DNA of 64,000 nucleotides from Rhizobium sp. 007 (GTDB taxonomy: Bacteria; Pseudomonadota; Alphaproteobacteria; Rhizobiales; Rhizobiaceae), in NCBI RefSeq assembly GCF_015353075.1, contig NZ_CP064187.1, positions 2,170,001 to 2,234,000 on the forward strand. The letters run 5' to 3'. Below are positions 53,172 through 63,217 of the stretch, piece by piece; positions within the stretch are counted from its first letter, which is position 1; each line of letters opens with the position of its first letter. Position numbers and translations under genes: made by a program. A model generated the notes under the pieces. That model did no database searches. It was not told the DNA's origin and saw nothing but the letters and a program-made list of their open reading frames with translations.

Positions 53172-54359
53172 TCAAATGACGCCCAGTTCCCTGCCAGCTT
53201 CCGCGAAAGCCGCAACCACGCGCCCGACATCCGCCCTGGAATGCGCCGCCGACATCTGCGTGCGGATGCGCGCCTGGCCCTTAGGCACGACCGGGAACGA
53301 AAAGCCGATCACGTAAACACCTTTCTTCAGCATCAGCGCCGCCATGTCCTGTGCGAGCTTGGCATCGCCGAGCATCACGGGAATGATCGGATGCCCCTCG
53401 CCCGCCAGCGTGAAACCGAGCTTGGTCATCTCCGCGCGGAAGAGCGCAGCATTCGCTGAAAGTTTTTCGCGCAATGCGTTGCCGTTCTCGATCAGATCAA
53501 AGACCTTGAGCGAGGCGGCGGCAATAACCGGTGCAAGCGTATTGGAAAAGAGATAGGGCCGCGAGCGCTGCCGCAGCCATTCGACGATCTCGGCCTTCGC
53601 CGAAGTATAACCTCCCGAAGCACCGCCGAGTGCCTTTCCGAGCGTGCCGGTGATGATATCGACACGGCCTTCGACGCCGCAATGTTCCGGCGAACCACGG
53701 CCATGCCTGCCGACGAAGCCGACGGCATGGCTGTCGTCCACCATGACCATGGCGCCGTATTTCTCCGCGAGATCGCAGACACCTTGCAGGTTGGCGATGA
53801 TGCCGTCCATCGAGAACACACCATCGGTCGCGATCATCTTGAAGCGGCTGCCTTCGGCCTTCTTCAACTCTTCTTCCAGCGCCTTCATGTCGTTGTTGGC
53901 ATAGCGGAAACGCTTGGCTTTGGAGAGTCGCACGCCGTCGATGATCGAGGCATGGTTCAGCGCATCGGAGATGATCGCATCCTCCTCGCCAAGCAGCGTC
54001 TCGAACAAACCGCCATTGGCATCGAAACAGGAGGAATAAAGCAGCGTGTCCTCCATGCCGAGGAACGACGAAATGCGGGATTCGAGTTGCTTGTGCTCCT
54101 CTTGCGTGCCGCAGATGAAGCGGACGGAGGCCATGCCGTATCCATAACGGTCGAGTGCCTTTTTGCCCGCCTCGGCAAGCTCGTCGTTATCCGCAAGGCC
54201 AAGATAGTTGTTGGCGCAGAAGTTCAGCACGCGCTCGCCGGAGGCGATGGCGATTTCGCCGGCTTGCTTCGAGGTAATGACGCGCTCGGACTTGTAAAGG
54301 CCGGCATCCTTGAGCGCGGAGAGTTCGCCGCGCAGATGTGAGATGAATTGCGAGGTCAT
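53172..54359 (-). CDS. kbl: 2-amino-3-ketobutyrate coenzyme A ligase (glycine C-acetyltransferase)
   Basis: PLP enzyme of the alpha-oxoamine synthase family, 395 residues, cleaving 2-amino-3-oxobutyrate with CoA to glycine and acetyl-CoA. Motifs: [58 protein letters not shown], and the PLP-lysine site [19 protein letters not shown] 54359 has only a weak AAGAAAG-type ribosome site. It is the first gene of kbl-tdh-GFA on the minus strand, the standard threonine-degradation pair. Confidence 0.96.
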   Translation of the reverse strand: MTSQFISHLRGELSALKDAGLYKSERVITSKQAGEIAIASGERVLNFCANNYLGLADNDELAEAGKKALDRYGYGMASVRFICGTQEEHKQLESRISSFLGMEDTLLYSSCFDANGGLFETLLGEEDAIISDALNHASIIDGVRLSKAKRFRYANNDMKALEEELKKAEGSRFKMIATDGVFSMDGIIANLQGVCDLAEKYGAMVMVDDSHAVGFVGRHGRGSPEHCGVEGRVDIITGTLGKALGGASGGYTSAKAEIVEWLRQRSRPYLFSNTLAPVIAAASLKVFDLIENGNALREKLSANAALFRAEMTKLGFTLAGEGHPIIPVMLGDAKLAQDMAALMLKKGVYVIGFSFPVVPKGQARIRTQMSAAHSRADVGRVVAAFAEAGRELGVI

Positions 54360-54519
54360 TGACGGTCTTTCTTCCGATGCTTCCGACTGTCGCCGAGTTA
54401 GCATATTGCCATCGGCTTGTCTTGTTCAGCGCTGAACCGAAACCAGCAGGAAGCAGCCTTCCGCAGCACGATGGAGCTGGCACGCACAACACCGCCCTTG
54501 ATTTCGCCGATTGACCTCG

Positions 54520-54588
54520 CTCGGAATTGCCTCCTTCGTCAACGGCCATGTCCTGACCGTCGATTGCGGCATGACCGTCAGGATGTGA
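54520..54588 (+). pseudogene. C-terminal scrap of a short-chain dehydrogenase
   Basis: A 22-codon plus-strand piece encodes LGIASFVNGHVLTVDCGMTV followed by RM and a stop. It matches the usual SDR ending (ASFVxGxxxxVDGGM). Nothing upstream matches the rest of the family, so this is a deletion remnant in the kbl-cupin gap. Confidence 0.5.
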
Positions 54589-54647
54589 AAACTGCCCTTG
54601 CGGCTAGCTTCACCCGGTGGATGGACTGCAAGATGCCGATCTTGATC

Positions 54648-55109
54648 CTAGAGTTCGGCTTCCATTTCGACGTCAACAAGTCCGAAACGCTTCTGAATGG
54701 GAAAGATGGCCTCCGGCGTGCTGGCGCCGGTGCGTTCGAGTTCCATGAAGAAATGTTCGAAACCACCGGGCGTTACGACGGCCATCATGCGCCCTGTCGC
54801 ATCGCTGATGTTTTTCCACGCATGCGGCACGTTCGGCGGCAGAACAACAGTGGTGCCCAAAGGCGCATCGATCACCTCGTTGCCGCACCAGAAACGATAG
54901 GCTCCGGCAATCACGCGGAAAACCTCGGTCTCCCGCGTATGCATGTGCGGCGCCGGTCCTGTTCCGGGCGCCGAAAATGTCTCCCACATGCCGAGCACGC
55001 CACCGGTTTCTTCTGTCGTCGCATGAATAAAGACCTGCCCGTCGTGCAGATGTCTAGCAATCCGCTCACGCCCGGGCAACGAAACCACCGCTCTGTTGAA
55101 AATTGTCAT
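54648..55109 (-). CDS. Cupin-domain protein
   Basis: Single-cupin protein of 153 residues. Metal-binding motif 1 is PHMHTRETEVFRVIAGAYRF with two His and one Glu, and motif 2 is PPNVPHAWKNISDATGRMMA with the final His. GGGGGAGCTTCA precedes the ATG at 55109. The metal triad looks complete, so dioxygenase, isomerase or sensor roles are possible; none can be chosen. Monocistronic between kbl and recQ. Confidence 0.85.
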   Translation of the reverse strand: MTIFNRAVVSLPGRERIARHLHDGQVFIHATTEETGGVLGMWETFSAPGTGPAPHMHTRETEVFRVIAGAYRFWCGNEVIDAPLGTTVVLPPNVPHAWKNISDATGRMMAVVTPGGFEHFFMELERTGASTPEAIFPIQKRFGLVDVEMEAEL

Positions 55110-55209
55110 TGAAGCTCCCCCGGACTTTAGGGGAAACATATCAGAGGTCTGGCACGCAGAACATCACCCGATTGCATTAGACAGGCCCTTGCAACCGCCC
55201 CATTCCGGT

Positions 55210-57066
55210 CTAGTCGTCGTTTGCCAGAATGACGTCCAGAAACGCATCGCCATAGCGCTCAAGCTTCGATTGCCCTACGCCCGAGATGTTCAGCAGCTCC
55301 TTCCGGCTCCTTGGCCGCTCGGTGGCGAAGGCGATCAGCGTCGTGTCGGGGAAGACGACATAGGGCGGAACGCCGAGGGATTTGGCGATCGAGGTACGTT
55401 CGGCCCGAAGCGCTTCGAAGAGAAGGCCGTCGGCGCCGGAAAGGCCGGAGCGGCGCTCGCTACGTTCGGCTTTTTTGGTGCGGCGTTCCGAGGCCGGGCG
55501 ATCCTTGCGGAAGAAGACCTGGCGTTCATGCTTGAACACGGCACGGGCATCCGGCTCCAGCTTCATCGCGCCATAGGCCTCATGATCGATGCGGATCAGA
55601 CCCATGGCAAGAAGCTGGCGGAAGACGGATTGCCAGATGCGGGCCGGGATATCCTTGCCGGCGCCGAAGACCGGCATGTCCACATGGCCGAAGCGCTCGG
55701 TCTTTTCATTGTTATTGCCGAGAAGCACATCGATCACATGGCCGGTGCCAAAACGCTCGCCGGTGCGATAGACGGCGGCAAGCGCCTTGATCGCCGCTTC
55801 CGTCCCATCCCAGGTTTCAACAGGCTTCAGGCAGGTATCGCAGTTGCCGCACTTGCCGGCATGCGCCTCGCCGAAATGCCCAAGGATCGCCTGGCGGCGG
55901 CAGGAAGCCGTTTCGCAGATGGCGAGCAGCGCGTTGAGCTTGCCGCGTTCGATGCGTTTGATCTCATCGGCCGCATTGCCCTCGTCGATCATGCGGCGGC
56001 GCTGGATGGCGTCGGACATGCCATAGGCCATCCAGACCTCCGACGGCAGGCCGTCGCGCCCAGCACGGCCGGTTTCCTGGTAATAGGCCTCGATGGAGCC
56101 CGGCAGGTCGAGATGGGCGACATAACGCACATTCGGCTTGTCGATGCCCATGCCGAAGGCGACTGTGGCGACGAGGCAAAGCTCTTCCTCTTTCAGGAAC
56201 GCATCCTGATTGGCATCGCGCAGCGACCGGTCCATGCCGGCATGATAGGGAAGCGCGCGGATGCCCTGGGTGTTCAGCCAATCTGCCGTGTCTTCGACCT
56301 TGGCACGCGACAGGCAGTAGATGATGCCGCTATTGCCCTTGTGCCTCGAGAGGAACCGCAGGAGCTGCTGGCGCGGCTGATCGCGCTCAACGATTTCGTA
56401 GGAAATGTTCGGCCGGTCGAAGCTGGTGGTGAAAACCTTGGCGTTGTTCAGCGCCAGCCGTTCGATGATGTCGTCGCGGGTGTGCGGATCGGCAGTCGCC
56501 GTCAATGCAATGCGCGGCACGCCCGGATAGTGTTCTGCAAGCCTGCCGAGTTCGCGATATTCCGGACGGAAGTCATGCCCCCATTGCGAGACGCAGTGCG
56601 CTTCGTCGATCGCAAAGAGGGCGATCTTCGCACTACCGATCGTCTCTCTGAAGCCGTCCATGAGGATCCGCTCCGGCGTGACATAAAGAAGATCGAGCTG
56701 ACCCGCCGAGAGTGCCCGGCGGACATTGACGAATTCCTCGCGGGTGAGCGACGAGTTGATCGCTGCAGCGCGGATGCCGAGCTGCTTCATCGCCTCCACC
56801 TGATCGCGCATCAGGGCAATCAGCGGCGAAACGACGATGCCGACGCCGTCGCGGCAGAGCGCCGGGATCTGGAAGCAGAGCGATTTGCCGGCGCCCGTCG
56901 GAAAGAGCACCACGGCATCGCCGCCTGCCACGAGCTGATCGATCACTTGCTGTTGCTTGCCGCGAAACGCGGGATAGCCGTAGACGCGCTTCAGGATAAC
57001 GAGCGGGTCCCGGCCGTTGCCGAAGAGCGCACCTGCGGCCGAAAATGCCATGTCGCCGCCGTCCAT
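55210..57066 (-). CDS. recQ: ATP-dependent DNA helicase RecQ
   Basis: 3'-5' DNA helicase of 618 residues for recombination and fork repair. Motif [17 protein letters not shown], motif [22 protein letters not shown], motif [21 protein letters not shown], motif [20 protein letters not shown]. The zinc domain is [20 protein letters not shown] with CGNCDTC. A C-terminal HRDC domain follows ([20 protein letters not shown]). The full RecQ architecture is present. The ATG overlaps the dnaG stop by one base (TGATG), so the two are translationally coupled. Confidence 0.96.
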   Translation of the reverse strand: MDGGDMAFSAAGALFGNGRDPLVILKRVYGYPAFRGKQQQVIDQLVAGGDAVVLFPTGAGKSLCFQIPALCRDGVGIVVSPLIALMRDQVEAMKQLGIRAAAINSSLTREEFVNVRRALSAGQLDLLYVTPERILMDGFRETIGSAKIALFAIDEAHCVSQWGHDFRPEYRELGRLAEHYPGVPRIALTATADPHTRDDIIERLALNNAKVFTTSFDRPNISYEIVERDQPRQQLLRFLSRHKGNSGIIYCLSRAKVEDTADWLNTQGIRALPYHAGMDRSLRDANQDAFLKEEELCLVATVAFGMGIDKPNVRYVAHLDLPGSIEAYYQETGRAGRDGLPSEVWMAYGMSDAIQRRRMIDEGNAADEIKRIERGKLNALLAICETASCRRQAILGHFGEAHAGKCGNCDTCLKPVETWDGTEAAIKALAAVYRTGERFGTGHVIDVLLGNNNEKTERFGHVDMPVFGAGKDIPARIWQSVFRQLLAMGLIRIDHEAYGAMKLEPDARAVFKHERQVFFRKDRPASERRTKKAERSERRSGLSGADGLLFEALRAERTSIAKSLGVPPYVVFPDTTLIAFATERPRSRKELLNISGVGQSKLERYGDAFLDVILANDD

Positions 57067-59045
57067 CAGTGGCTAGCCGCGCCCTTCACGCGGCCGGAAA
57101 GCACACCGAAACCATCGATGATGGCTTCCTGGTTCTCCAGCCGGAGGCCTTCGAAATGAACTTCCTGCAGGGCGCGCATCAACTGGTCGATGACATCGCC
57201 GTCTCCGGCCTCTGTTGCCTCTGCAATCTCGCGTTCGAGCTCGATCTTCTGCCAGCGCAGCGCCTTGGCGCGCTTGTGGAAGGCAAGCGCCTGGCGGTAG
57301 CCCTCGCGGGCATCCTCCATGGCCGCCTCCTCCGTCGCGATCCAGAGGCGCGCGTTGCGAATCTGCTGCTCCAGGCTCTTAAGGAGCGCGCCGAAACCCT
57401 GCTCCTCCAGCCGCTCGATCAGGTATTCGCGCGTCAGATGCGGCCCGGCGACGGCCGCCGCAGCACCGAGCACACCTGACCATAGTCGCTGAAGCTCGCG
57501 GTTGTCGTAATCGATCGAGGCGATTTCGTCATACTCGTCCTTCATCAGGGCGGGATGATTGACGATGGTGAGCGCCAGCACGCTTTCGCGCAACGCCGGA
57601 ATTTCCTGATGCCCGCGCACGAGACCCGAACGCGCAAGGCGCTCGGAAACGCCGCCGCCGGAGATGCGCGCGCCGCGCGCCTCCTGCCCGCCGCGTCCGC
57701 CGGGCCGGCCGCCGCGATCGAAGCTTCGGCGCTCGCCACGGTTTTGGAATTGCGGCTGAAAGAATGCGTTGAGCCGGTCCCGGATGTCCTGCTGATAGTG
57801 GCGGCGGACATTTTCGTCGACGATGACGGCGACCATCTGCTTCAGTCGGGCTTCGAGTTCGGCGCGCGCCTCCGGCGTATCGAATTTGCCCGCGTTGATC
57901 TCCCGGCTCCAGAGCATCTCGGCGAGCGGCTTTGCCTGGCTCATCACCTTGTCGAAAGGCGCACGGCCATCGTGGCGCACGAGGTCATCCGGGTCCTTGC
58001 CATCTGGCAGCAGCGCAAAACGCACGGTTCGGCCGGGCTTCAGATGCGGCAGCGCCAAATCTGCGGCACGGTTTGCGGCGCGGATGCCGGCGCCATCGCC
58101 ATCGAAGCAGAGCACCGGCTGCGGTGTCATTTTCCAAAGCAGTTCGAGCTGGTTCTCCGTAAGAGCCGTACCGAGCGGCGCAACGGCATTCTCGACGCCG
58201 GCCTGATGCAACGCGATGACGTCCATATAACCTTCGACGGCGATGATGGTGCCGGCGCCGTCTGCGCCTTGGATCGCTCGCCGGGCGCGCGCGAAATTGT
58301 AGAGCACATTGCCTTTGTGGAAGAGCTCGGTCTCGTTGGAATTGAGATATTTCGCTGGCGCATCCGGCGACATGGCGCGGCCGCCGAAAGCGATCACCTT
58401 CTCCCGCGACGAGAGGATGGGAAACATGATGCGGTCGCGGAAGCGATCGTAGCTGACCGGCACGTCGGGACCATGGACCACAAGACCGCAGGCTTCGATC
58501 TGCTCCTTGGCAACGCCCTTGCCCGCCAGAAACTCCTTGAGCGCATTGCGGCTGTCCGGCGCAAAGCCGAGGCGGAAGGTGTCGATTGTCCGGCCCGTCA
58601 GTCCGCGGTCGCGCAGGTATGCCCGCCCCCGCGCGCCGTTCGCCGTCTGCAGTTGGTCCTGGAAGAACTGCGTCGCCAGTTCCATGACGTCCTGAAGCGA
58701 GCCGCGCTCCTTCTCGCGCTTTTCCATGACAGGATCGGCGATCGGCATGGCGACACCCGCCATATCGGCGATCTGCTGAACGGCTTCGGGGAAACTCAGG
58801 CCCTCAAGCTCGGTCAGGAAGCGGAAATGGTCGCCAGTGACGCCGCAGCCGAAGCAGTGATAGCGGCCCTTGCGGTCCTCGCAGTGAAAGCTCGGCGACT
58901 TCTCGCCGTGGAACGGGCAGCAGGCCCAGTAATCGCCGCGCGAAACATTGGTCTTGCGCTTGTCCCAGCTCACGCGACGGCCGATCACATCCGAAATCTG
59001 GACGCGGTCGCGTATCTCATCGAGAAAGGAATTGGAAAAGCGCAT
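57066..59045 (-). CDS. dnaG: DNA primase DnaG
   Basis: Primase of 659 residues making RNA primers at the fork. The N-terminal zinc finger has [14 protein letters not shown] and CFGCG. The RNA polymerase domain starts [20 protein letters not shown], and the TOPRIM core includes [15 protein letters not shown] with the catalytic Glu and [16 protein letters not shown] with the DxD metal site. The C-terminal helicase-binding region is helical ([20 protein letters not shown]). ATG 59045 is preceded by AAGAGG. It overlaps recQ by one base downstream. Confidence 0.97.
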   Translation of the reverse strand: MRFSNSFLDEIRDRVQISDVIGRRVSWDKRKTNVSRGDYWACCPFHGEKSPSFHCEDRKGRYHCFGCGVTGDHFRFLTELEGLSFPEAVQQIADMAGVAMPIADPVMEKREKERGSLQDVMELATQFFQDQLQTANGARGRAYLRDRGLTGRTIDTFRLGFAPDSRNALKEFLAGKGVAKEQIEACGLVVHGPDVPVSYDRFRDRIMFPILSSREKVIAFGGRAMSPDAPAKYLNSNETELFHKGNVLYNFARARRAIQGADGAGTIIAVEGYMDVIALHQAGVENAVAPLGTALTENQLELLWKMTPQPVLCFDGDGAGIRAANRAADLALPHLKPGRTVRFALLPDGKDPDDLVRHDGRAPFDKVMSQAKPLAEMLWSREINAGKFDTPEARAELEARLKQMVAVIVDENVRRHYQQDIRDRLNAFFQPQFQNRGERRSFDRGGRPGGRGGQEARGARISGGGVSERLARSGLVRGHQEIPALRESVLALTIVNHPALMKDEYDEIASIDYDNRELQRLWSGVLGAAAAVAGPHLTREYLIERLEEQGFGALLKSLEQQIRNARLWIATEEAAMEDAREGYRQALAFHKRAKALRWQKIELEREIAEATEAGDGDVIDQLMRALQEVHFEGLRLENQEAIIDGFGVLSGRVKGAASH

Positions 59046-59158
59046 ATGAACCTCTTGGCGAACCATCATATACGCAGGTTTGGCGGAACCTGCCATGAAC
59101 TTCGGCGGAAAGACGCGCTATTCACAGGCTTGACGCCCTCGAGTTTGCATAGACGACG

Positions 59159-59202
59159 ACGCATGCGTGCCTAGAAGCAGACGCATGCGTGCCTAGAAGC
59201 AA
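59159..59202. repeat. Two tandem 22-bp repeats with an internal palindrome
   Basis: The unit ACGCATGCGTGCCTAGAAGC plus two bases is repeated head to tail, differing only at the last base. Each unit starts with the perfect palindrome ACGCATGCGT. It lies just upstream of the brnT remnant, where an autoregulated toxin-antitoxin operator would be expected. Confidence 0.65.
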
Positions 59203-59221
59203 TTGAACTTTTAGACGCAAC

Positions 59222-59490
59222 ATGGAGCCTGTTCACAAGCAGTTCTCGTCCTTCGAATGGGACGAAAACAAGCAGCGAGCAGATATCCATGAAACCTGGA
59301 ACCGACTTTCCAAAAGCAGCGGCTGCATAGAACGAACCGCATCTGGAAAGAATCCGATCGACATGGAGGAGTTCGCACATGGGCAATCTCTCCGGTTCGC
59401 TCATGGTAATCGCGATCGTCTATACGCTGCGCGCTGAATCGTGCGGCACGCAAGAACGAGCGAAGAGCGTATCGTCAGGTATTCGGCTGA
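59222..59490 (+). pseudogene. BrnT-type toxin, decayed
   Basis: The N-terminal frame gives FSSFEWDENKQRADIHE, the typical BrnT opening (FEWDxxKxxxNIxKHG). After about 26 codons the match leaves this frame. Later, fragments in other frames read MVIAIVYTLRAE and RAARKNERRAYRQVFG, the last being the usual BrnT C-terminus, ending at 59490. Several frameshifts make it inactive. It is followed 12 bp later by a BrnA remnant in the standard toxin-antitoxin order. Confidence 0.7.
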
Positions 59491-59502
59491 AGAGATCCAA
59501 AA

Positions 59503-59794
59503 ATGATTGCACGCGGCGAAGACCGGACCGACCACGCCCGCGTCGACGCCATGACCGACGAGGACATCGAGCGTGCCATGGCGACGATTTCGACTGGGTG
59601 GATTCGTCGACATTGACTGGTCGAAGGCGGAAGCCGTTTGCCCGACCGCCAAGAAACCGCTGTCAATATGGCTGGACCAGGAGGTAGTCGATTTCTTCCA
59701 GGCAAGCGGCAAGGGCTATCAAACTCGCATCAACGCCGTCCTGCGCCACGATGTCCAGCCGCAGAAGGTTTTGAAAGATCGACTCCGAAAATAA
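59503..59794 (+). pseudogene. BrnA-type antitoxin, frameshifted
   Basis: The first frame gives MIARGEDRTDHARVDAMTDE and DIERAMA, then a second frame gives DDFDWVD. A third frame gives FVDIDWSKAEAVCPTAKKPL, and then SIWLDQEVVDFFQASGKGYQ followed by TRINAVLRHDV. The latter is the ribbon-helix-helix-like DNA-binding end of BrnA. Two frame changes within about 30 bases near 59590 break the gene. It pairs with the decayed brnT just upstream. Confidence 0.75.
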
Positions 59795-60364
59795 CAAAAA
59801 AGACAATCAAAAAAGCGTGACAGCTTGCGGCCGAGGGGTGCGACAACTGTGCACGCCGACCGCCGGTCCGCAATCCGAACAGACCAAACAGGGTCGCGGC
59901 AAGACAAGCCTCCCGACGAATAAAATCATTGATTATCAATCGATTAGCGCGCGTTTAAGAAGATGGCGGGATAAGCCTGGCGTTGTCCGTGCGCACCGTT
60001 CATTCGCATTTAACAAGCTCACGATCGAATTATTATATTTTTGTAATTTGAATCCTCTGCTGCATCGCAATACGCTCCTTCCCAACAAAGCGATCCCCGA
60101 GCGAGGCTCCATCCCTACCCCCGGCGCCGCCTCGCAAGGGTGCCTTTGCAAATACGCCGCTGGTTTGGGTTTCGGCCTGCGTCGCCAGCGACAAGCAAAG
60201 AGCAAGAAGGCAGGAGCGCCCCCAGCTCCTGCCTTCTTTACTTTTGGGCTTTAACCTTGTCGGTTAACTGACCATCGGAATTTTGCAGCATCCTTGTGCA
60301 AAGTAACATTGACAGGCGCGTCCTTCATAACAGATGGAATACGTGTGCCCGCCTGGAATGTTCG
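59795..60364 (+). other. 570-bp gap without a gene, ending in an orphan terminator
   Basis: No convincing coding sequence is seen. An AT-rich patch with TTATTATATTTTTGTAAT (about 60029-60046) could hold a promoter. About 160 bases later comes the strong hairpin at 60204. The intervening 60060-60200 stretch contains several GC-rich short inverted repeats, so an unannotated RNA is possible. Confidence 0.4.
60204..60242 (+). terminator. Strong orphan intrinsic hairpin
   Basis: AAGAAGGCAGGAGC (60204-60217) and GCTCCTGCCTTCTT (60225-60238) form a 14-bp perfect stem with a 7-base loop, followed by TACTTTT. No plus-strand gene ends just upstream except the brnA remnant 410 bp away. The flanking AAG/CTT also permits action on the minus strand. 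Confidence 0.7.
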
Positions 60365-61222
60365 ATGTCTATTACCGCAGAAAAACTTGCAGCCGATGAT
60401 CGTTTTTTTGAAGCGGTATTACTCTGCGCTAATGAGATGCTTGCGATCTATCGCGAAAGCCCGCGCATTGCCTCGATCTTTGCCGCACAGCAGCGCTGGC
60501 TGATGGCGCATGCCGGATTTGCGCTGCACTACGGCTATCCAGACGGCATAAAGAAAGGGCTTTACTCCGGCCGCTTTGTCGAATTCGTCGTCGCCAACAA
60601 GATCGCCAGCCGCAATACCGCTGCCGCTTTCATGCAGGAAATGCTTGCCTATCGCTTCCTGAGGCCGGCAAGCGGCCAGAGCGATCGCCGCACGCGGCTG
60701 CTTGAGCCGACGGAAACGGCCGAGCAGCATTTCCTGAAGTGGCTGCTCGCCCATCTGTTCATCCTCGACGGACTCGATGGCGGGAAACGCTTCGAGCGGG
60801 CAAGCGCGGATCTTTCCACCATCGGCAAAATTCAACCGCTGATCGCCAAGGCGATCATCGAAACCGATGCCGTGCGCGATCCCGGCAGGACCTTCAATCT
60901 CTTCAACTGGGCAAATTCGGGCGGGCTGGTCATGGATTATCTGATGTCGCGCCTGCCGGGCTTCGATCGGTCGAAGGAGCACATGGCTCTTGGTCCGGTA
61001 TCACTCGGCGAAATCCGTGCGCAATTCATGATTTCGAATACGCACCTGAAGCGCCTGCTTTCACAGGCCGCCGAAATGGGAAGCATCGGCTGGGAGGAGC
61101 CGCCGCGCAAGGGCGATCTCTGGCTCTCGCGCGGCTTCATTCTCGAATACTGGAATTATCAGGCCGCGAAATTCGCGGTCGTCGATGCTGCGGCCGAGGC
61201 AGTGCTCGGCCCGGCTGCATAG
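60365..61222 (+). CDS. Conserved hypothetical protein with putative winged-helix end, 285 aa
   Basis: Soluble all-helical protein beginning MSITAEKLAADDRFFEAVLL. It has CANEMLAIYRESPRIASIFA and WLMAHAGFALHYGYPDGIKK, and near the end SLGEIRAQFMISNTHLKRLL followed by SQAAEMGSIGWEE. The last stretch looks like a helix-turn-helix with a wing, so a DNA-binding regulator is possible. No family is recognised with confidence. The start at 60365 has only a weak GGAA before it. It converges on the YqeY gene with a 2-bp gap. Confidence 0.65.
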   Translation: MSITAEKLAADDRFFEAVLLCANEMLAIYRESPRIASIFAAQQRWLMAHAGFALHYGYPDGIKKGLYSGRFVEFVVANKIASRNTAAAFMQEMLAYRFLRPASGQSDRRTRLLEPTETAEQHFLKWLLAHLFILDGLDGGKRFERASADLSTIGKIQPLIAKAIIETDAVRDPGRTFNLFNWANSGGLVMDYLMSRLPGFDRSKEHMALGPVSLGEIRAQFMISNTHLKRLLSQAAEMGSIGWEEPPRKGDLWLSRGFILEYWNYQAAKFAVVDAAAEAVLGPAA

Positions 61223-61224
61223 GC

Positions 61225-61677
61225 CTATTTCAGCAGTTCTTTGACCGTGCCGGACGCCTTGGCGAAGTCCATTTGGCCGGCATAGTGTTCCTTGAGCGCC
61301 GCCATGACCTTCCCCATGTCCTTCGGCCCCTCGGCGCCGGTCTCCTTGATGATGGCAGCGATATTCGCCCGCACTTCGGAGTCCGAAAGCTGCTTCGGCA
61401 GGAAGTCCTGGATCACAGTGATCTCGGCACGCTCTTTGGCAGCGAGTTCCGGACGGGCGTTCTCTTCGTAGATCTTCGCCGATTCGTCGCGTTGCTTCAC
61501 CATCTTGGCGAGGATCTGCAGAATCTCGTCATCCGGAGCCTCGCCTTTGCCTGTGCCGCGATTGGCGATATCACGGTCCTTGATCGCCGCCTGGATCAGG
61601 CGGACGGTCGAGAGCCGTTCGGCATTCTTGGATTTCATCGCGTCCTTGAGCGCGGTGGCGACCTGATCGCGCAGCAT
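61225..61677 (-). CDS. yqeY: GatB/YqeY domain protein
   Basis: Protein of 150 residues homologous to the C-terminal tRNA-binding domain of GatB/GatE. Motifs are MLRDQVATALKDAMKSKNAE, RLSTVRLIQAAIKDRD, ILAKMVKQRDESAKIYEENA, and the end GPKDMGKVMAALKEHYAGQM. GGAGTGAAGATA precedes ATG 61677. Single-domain YqeY proteins are common near dnaG and carA in alphaproteobacteria. A role in tRNA-dependent amidation or tRNA binding is inferred only from the domain. Divergent from carA. Confidence 0.92.
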   Translation of the reverse strand: MLRDQVATALKDAMKSKNAERLSTVRLIQAAIKDRDIANRGTGKGEAPDDEILQILAKMVKQRDESAKIYEENARPELAAKERAEITVIQDFLPKQLSDSEVRANIAAIIKETGAEGPKDMGKVMAALKEHYAGQMDFAKASGTVKELLK

Positions 61678-61951
61678 TATCTTCACTCCTGTTGAATGGC
61701 GCTTCATAAACCAGCCCGATGGCAGGGATCAAATAAATTGCGAGATTTGCGCGAGAAAGCGAAGGAAAAGGCGGCCGATCCACGCTAGAAAGATTGACGC
61801 CGGGGCACAGCGCGGCTATCTACCGCCACCTGCACCAAAATTCGTGATCAGGCCTGAGATGCGCTGCGAGAAGCTGCGCCCATACCCTTGCGAACACAAA
61901 TGGCAGTCTGACGGCCCCAAGACGTCAGGACCTGCCGGAAACGGGATGAAG

Positions 61952-63157
61952 ATGACCGCGACAGCACCCTGGACAACCGAAAAGCCGACCGCCCTGCTCG
62001 TTCTGGCAGATGGAACCGTGATCGAAGGCAAGGGGATCGGCGCCACCGGCAAGGTCCAGGCCGAAGTGGTCTTCAACACGGCGCTGACCGGCTACGAGGA
62101 AATCCTGACCGACCCCTCCTATCTCGGCCAGATCGTCACCTTCACCTTCCCGCATATCGGCAATATCGGCACAAACGACGAAGACATCGAAGACCTGACG
62201 CCGGCAGCGCGCCACGGCGCGGTCGGCGTCATCTTCAAGGCCGACATCACCGAGCCCTCCAACTACCGAGCCGCAAAGCATCTCGATGCCTGGCTGAAGT
62301 CCCGCGGCGTCATCGGCCTCTGCGGCATCGACACCCGCGCGCTCACCGCCTGGATCCGCGAGAACGGCGCACCGAATGCGGTGATTGCTCATGACCCGAA
62401 CGGCGTCTTCGACCTTGAAACCCTAAAGGCGGAAGCCAAGGCCTGGAGTGGCCTCGAGGGCCTCGATCTCGCCAAGATCGCCTCCTCCGGCCAGTCGTCG
62501 CAATGGGCGCAGACGCCTTGGATCTGGAACGAAGGCTACGCAGAACTCGGCGCCGACAAGGCGAAATACCATGTCGTCTGCCTCGATTACGGCGTGAAGC
62601 GCAACATCCTGCGCCTCTTTGCAGGCCTCGACTGCAAGGTCACGGTCGTTCCGGCAACGACCAGCGCCGAGGACGTGCTTGCCATGCAGCCGGACGGCAT
62701 CTTTTTGTCGAACGGCCCGGGCGATCCGGCGGCAACCGGCGAATATGCCGTGCCGGTGATCCGGAAGCTGATCAAGACGGACATCCCGGTCTTCGGCATC
62801 TGCCTCGGCCACCAGATGCTGGGCCTCGCGCTCGGCGCAAAGACCGAAAAGATGCACCAGGGCCATCATGGCGCCAACCATCCAGTGAAAGACCATACGA
62901 CCGGCAAGGTCGAGATCGTCTCGATGAACCACGGCTTTGCGGTCGACACGAAGTCGCTACCGGAAGGCGTTGAGGAGACTCACGTTTCCCTCTTCGACGG
63001 CACCAATTGCGGCCTGCGCGTCGCCGGCAAGCAGATCTTCTCCGTCCAGCACCATCCGGAAGCCTCTCCCGGCCCGCAGGACAGCCATTACCTCTTCCGC
63101 CGCTTCATCAACATGGTGCGCGGGAAGAAAGGCGAAGCAGCGCTCGCCGAGCGTTGA
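61952..63157 (+). CDS. carA: Carbamoyl-phosphate synthase small subunit
   Basis: Glutaminase subunit of 401 residues supplying ammonia to CarB for arginine and pyrimidine synthesis. The N-terminal domain has LVLADGTVIEGKGIGATGKV and FNTALTGYEEILTDPSYLGQ. The C-terminal class I amidotransferase has the nucleophile Cys in VFGICLGHQMLGLALG and the His-Glu pair in FSVQHHPEASPGPQDSHYLF. The start at 61952 gives MTATAPWTTEKPTALLVLAD and the usual family length; an ATG two codons earlier is also possible. No carB is in the window. A terminator follows. Confidence 0.97.
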   Translation: MTATAPWTTEKPTALLVLADGTVIEGKGIGATGKVQAEVVFNTALTGYEEILTDPSYLGQIVTFTFPHIGNIGTNDEDIEDLTPAARHGAVGVIFKADITEPSNYRAAKHLDAWLKSRGVIGLCGIDTRALTAWIRENGAPNAVIAHDPNGVFDLETLKAEAKAWSGLEGLDLAKIASSGQSSQWAQTPWIWNEGYAELGADKAKYHVVCLDYGVKRNILRLFAGLDCKVTVVPATTSAEDVLAMQPDGIFLSNGPGDPAATGEYAVPVIRKLIKTDIPVFGICLGHQMLGLALGAKTEKMHQGHHGANHPVKDHTTGKVEIVSMNHGFAVDTKSLPEGVEETHVSLFDGTNCGLRVAGKQIFSVQHHPEASPGPQDSHYLFRRFINMVRGKKGEAALAER

Positions 63158-63178
63158 GACGCAGTGGTCAGCCGAACG

Positions 63179-63206
63179 AAAGCCCGCCTGCCGCGGGCTT
63201 TTTCTT
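63179..63206 (+). terminator. Rho-independent terminator of carA
   Basis: AGCCCGC and GCGGGCT form a 7-bp stem, extended by AA/TT, with a CTGCC loop and the T-run TTTTTCTTTT. It is 22 bp past the carA stop and isolates the SoxR-box promoter from carA transcription. Confidence 0.85.
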
Positions 63207-63217
63207 TTACCTGGCGC

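Noticed and set aside
55096..57159. 687-codon plus-strand open frame opposite recQ
   Set aside because: Antisense shadow of recQ with no recognisable motif.
57555..59174. 539-codon plus-strand open frame opposite dnaG
   Set aside because: Antisense shadow of dnaG with no recognisable motif.
60060..60240. Two-piece tmRNA, SRP RNA, 6S RNA or RNase P RNA before the orphan terminator
   Set aside because: No tag-peptide coding stretch, no SRP tetraloop region, no 6S-like long hairpin and no RNase P conserved core could be recognised.
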